From contig CAIKVF010000076.1 of assembly GCA_903830745.1 (NCBI GenBank), forward strand, positions 1 through 8,028: DNA of 8,028 nucleotides, read 5' to 3'. The number at the start of each line of letters is the position of its first letter. Within the stretch, counting starts at the first letter, position 1. Both the position numbers and the translations under genes were made by a program. Below the pieces are notes generated by a model. It had not been told where the DNA came from and did no database searches. It worked only from the letters and a program-made list of their open reading frames with translations. This DNA comes from an uncultured Actinomycetes bacterium. Its GTDB lineage: Bacteria > Actinomycetota > Acidimicrobiia > Acidimicrobiales > RAAP-2. Shown here in pieces: positions 7,157-8,028 of this stretch.

Positions 7157-8028
7157 GTGCGTCGGTTATCTTTATTCTTCATAATTGCCCTTTTGGGAGC
7201 TGGACTCTTTGGGGTCAGTAATTTTTCTTCAGGTATTTCTGCCAATGGAACAAAAGTTTCATCGAACGCTTTTCGTGCAGAACTGACAGCAATCTCAAAC
7301 AGTCAAAATCTTCAGTGCTACGTGTCTGCTCTTTCTTCACGCAGCTTTGCAGCTGGTGCCGGGGATGCAACAGTGCCCAGTGCTGCAAGTGCAGCGTGGG
7401 CAAATCTTCTGATTGAGGGAATAACAATTGATCAGTACGTAACGTCACATTTTCACGTGAACTTTTCATCATCGCAAACACAAGCACAAGCCGCTTCTTC
7501 ACTCGAAGCTGAAATGACTCAGGCCGCTGCTAAGAATTCACTCACGTGTCCTGGAACTTCAGTTGCAGCGCTCAGCGCTATGCCACACGAAATGAGAACA
7601 TCACTCATTGAAGCGCAAGCGGCATCATTGTTCTTGCTCAACAAACTCGACACGACTATTCCAATGACGGTAGCGAACATTAAGGCGTACTACGCGCAGC
7701 ACATTTCTGACTACGACACAATCTGTGTGAGCGTTGCGGTCGTTGCACCATCTCAAGTCTCTGCATTTACCGCAGCGCAGTCGAGCGGTTCTCCGGTTGG
7801 TGAATTAGCGAAGAAGTTCTCTGTCGACAAGTCCGCAGCTAAGGGTGGGTCGTACGGGTGCTATTCACCTACCTCTTCTAACTACTCATCTGTGCGCTCA
7901 GACACAGTAAAACTCCCACTCAATACGTATTCAGCCCCACAAGGAATTAACTATGGGGGACAGACGTTTGCGTTGTATGTCGCAGCGACAAAGCGCACTT
8001 CAACACCTTTTGCTCAGGCAGTAAACGC
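7157..8028 (+). CDS. exported SurA/parvulin-like protein (3' end outside window)
   Basis: The frame from GTG 7157 stays open for 290 codons to the right edge, so the C-terminus is missing. An in-frame TAG at 7145-7147 limits the start. Residues 1-20 (RRLSLFFIIALLGAGLFGV) form a basic plus hydrophobic signal peptide or membrane anchor without a lipobox Cys. NGTKVSSNAFRAELTAI at about 30-46 is the opening typical of SurA/PrsA-like chaperone domains, followed by an Ala/Ser-rich helical region. Residues about 178-270 resemble a parvulin domain: YYAQHISDYDTICVSVAVV in place of the usual SHILV strand, then GELAKKFSVDKSAAKGGSYGCY matching the FA-LAKKYS-D-S---GG-LG motif, and a final strand near FALYVAATKR. 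The His of the SHILV strand is not present, so isomerase activity is doubtful. Four Cys (54, 131, 190, 235) could form disulfides outside the membrane. A SurA-like gene next to mfd is plausible for actinobacteria. It is likely a folding factor; the substrate is unknown. Confidence 0.75.
   Translation, partial: MRRLSLFFIIALLGAGLFGVSNFSSGISANGTKVSSNAFRAELTAISNSQNLQCYVSALSSRSFAAGAGDATVPSAASAAWANLLIEGITIDQYVTSHFHVNFSSSQTQAQAASSLEAEMTQAAAKNSLTCPGTSVAALSAMPHEMRTSLIEAQAASLFLLNKLDTTIPMTVANIKAYYAQHISDYDTICVSVAVVAPSQVSAFTAAQSSGSPVGELAKKFSVDKSAAKGGSYGCYSPTSSNYSSVRSDTVKLPLNTYSAPQGINYGGQTFALYVAATKRTSTPFAQAVN

Noticed and set aside
7215..7502. Minus-strand open frame of 95 codons near the right end
   Set aside because: The opposite strand carries a longer frame with a signal peptide and SurA/parvulin-like features, so this one is a shadow.

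Overview
The window looks like part of a bacterial chromosome from an actinobacterium-like lineage. It carries a compact housekeeping run on the + strand: glmU-like, prs, rplY (CTC-type L25), pth, mfd and a SurA/parvulin-like secreted protein. Mycobacteria have the same neighbourhood (glmU, prs, rplY and pth next to mfd). GC is around one half by eye, the starts are mostly GTG or lack a Shine-Dalgarno sequence, and the Prs protein has an actinobacterial style. A moderate-GC actinobacterium fits, possibly a freshwater or marine Acidimicrobiia-like lineage, but the exact placement is a guess that needs a protein search.

Layout. Positions 1-263 (- strand) hold the N-terminal part of an alpha/beta hydrolase, cut by the window edge and divergent from glmU. 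Positions 280-1392 encode a short GlmU: the uridylyltransferase half is intact, but the left-handed beta-helix is only about 100 residues and lacks the acetyltransferase active site. Positions 1425-2399 are prs (PRPP synthase). A 90-base gap follows with a possible promoter, a hairpin and the only clear Shine-Dalgarno site of the window, leading into rplY (2490-3128). pth (3135-3758) follows after 6 bases, and mfd (3742-7140) overlaps the end of pth by 17 bases. From 7157 to the right edge an exported SurA-like/parvulin-like protein is open and incomplete. No stretch above 300 bases lacks a gene. I saw no rRNA, tRNA, CRISPR array, insertion sequence or prophage sequence.

How the genes fit together. 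GlmU and Prs make activated sugars and PRPP for the cell wall, nucleotides and cofactors. L25 and Pth serve translation, as 5S rRNA binding and recycling of peptidyl-tRNA. Mfd removes RNA polymerase stalled at DNA lesions and recruits UvrA. The last protein probably works outside the membrane in protein folding. Tight spacing suggests that rplY-pth-mfd is one transcription unit.

The window is mostly ordinary core genome and I do not see a new defence or mobile system. The points that deserve a second look are the shortened GlmU, a recurring TANNNT-6 nt-GTG arrangement at three starts that suggests leaderless transcripts, the hairpin before rplY, and the degenerate four-cysteine parvulin-like protein.
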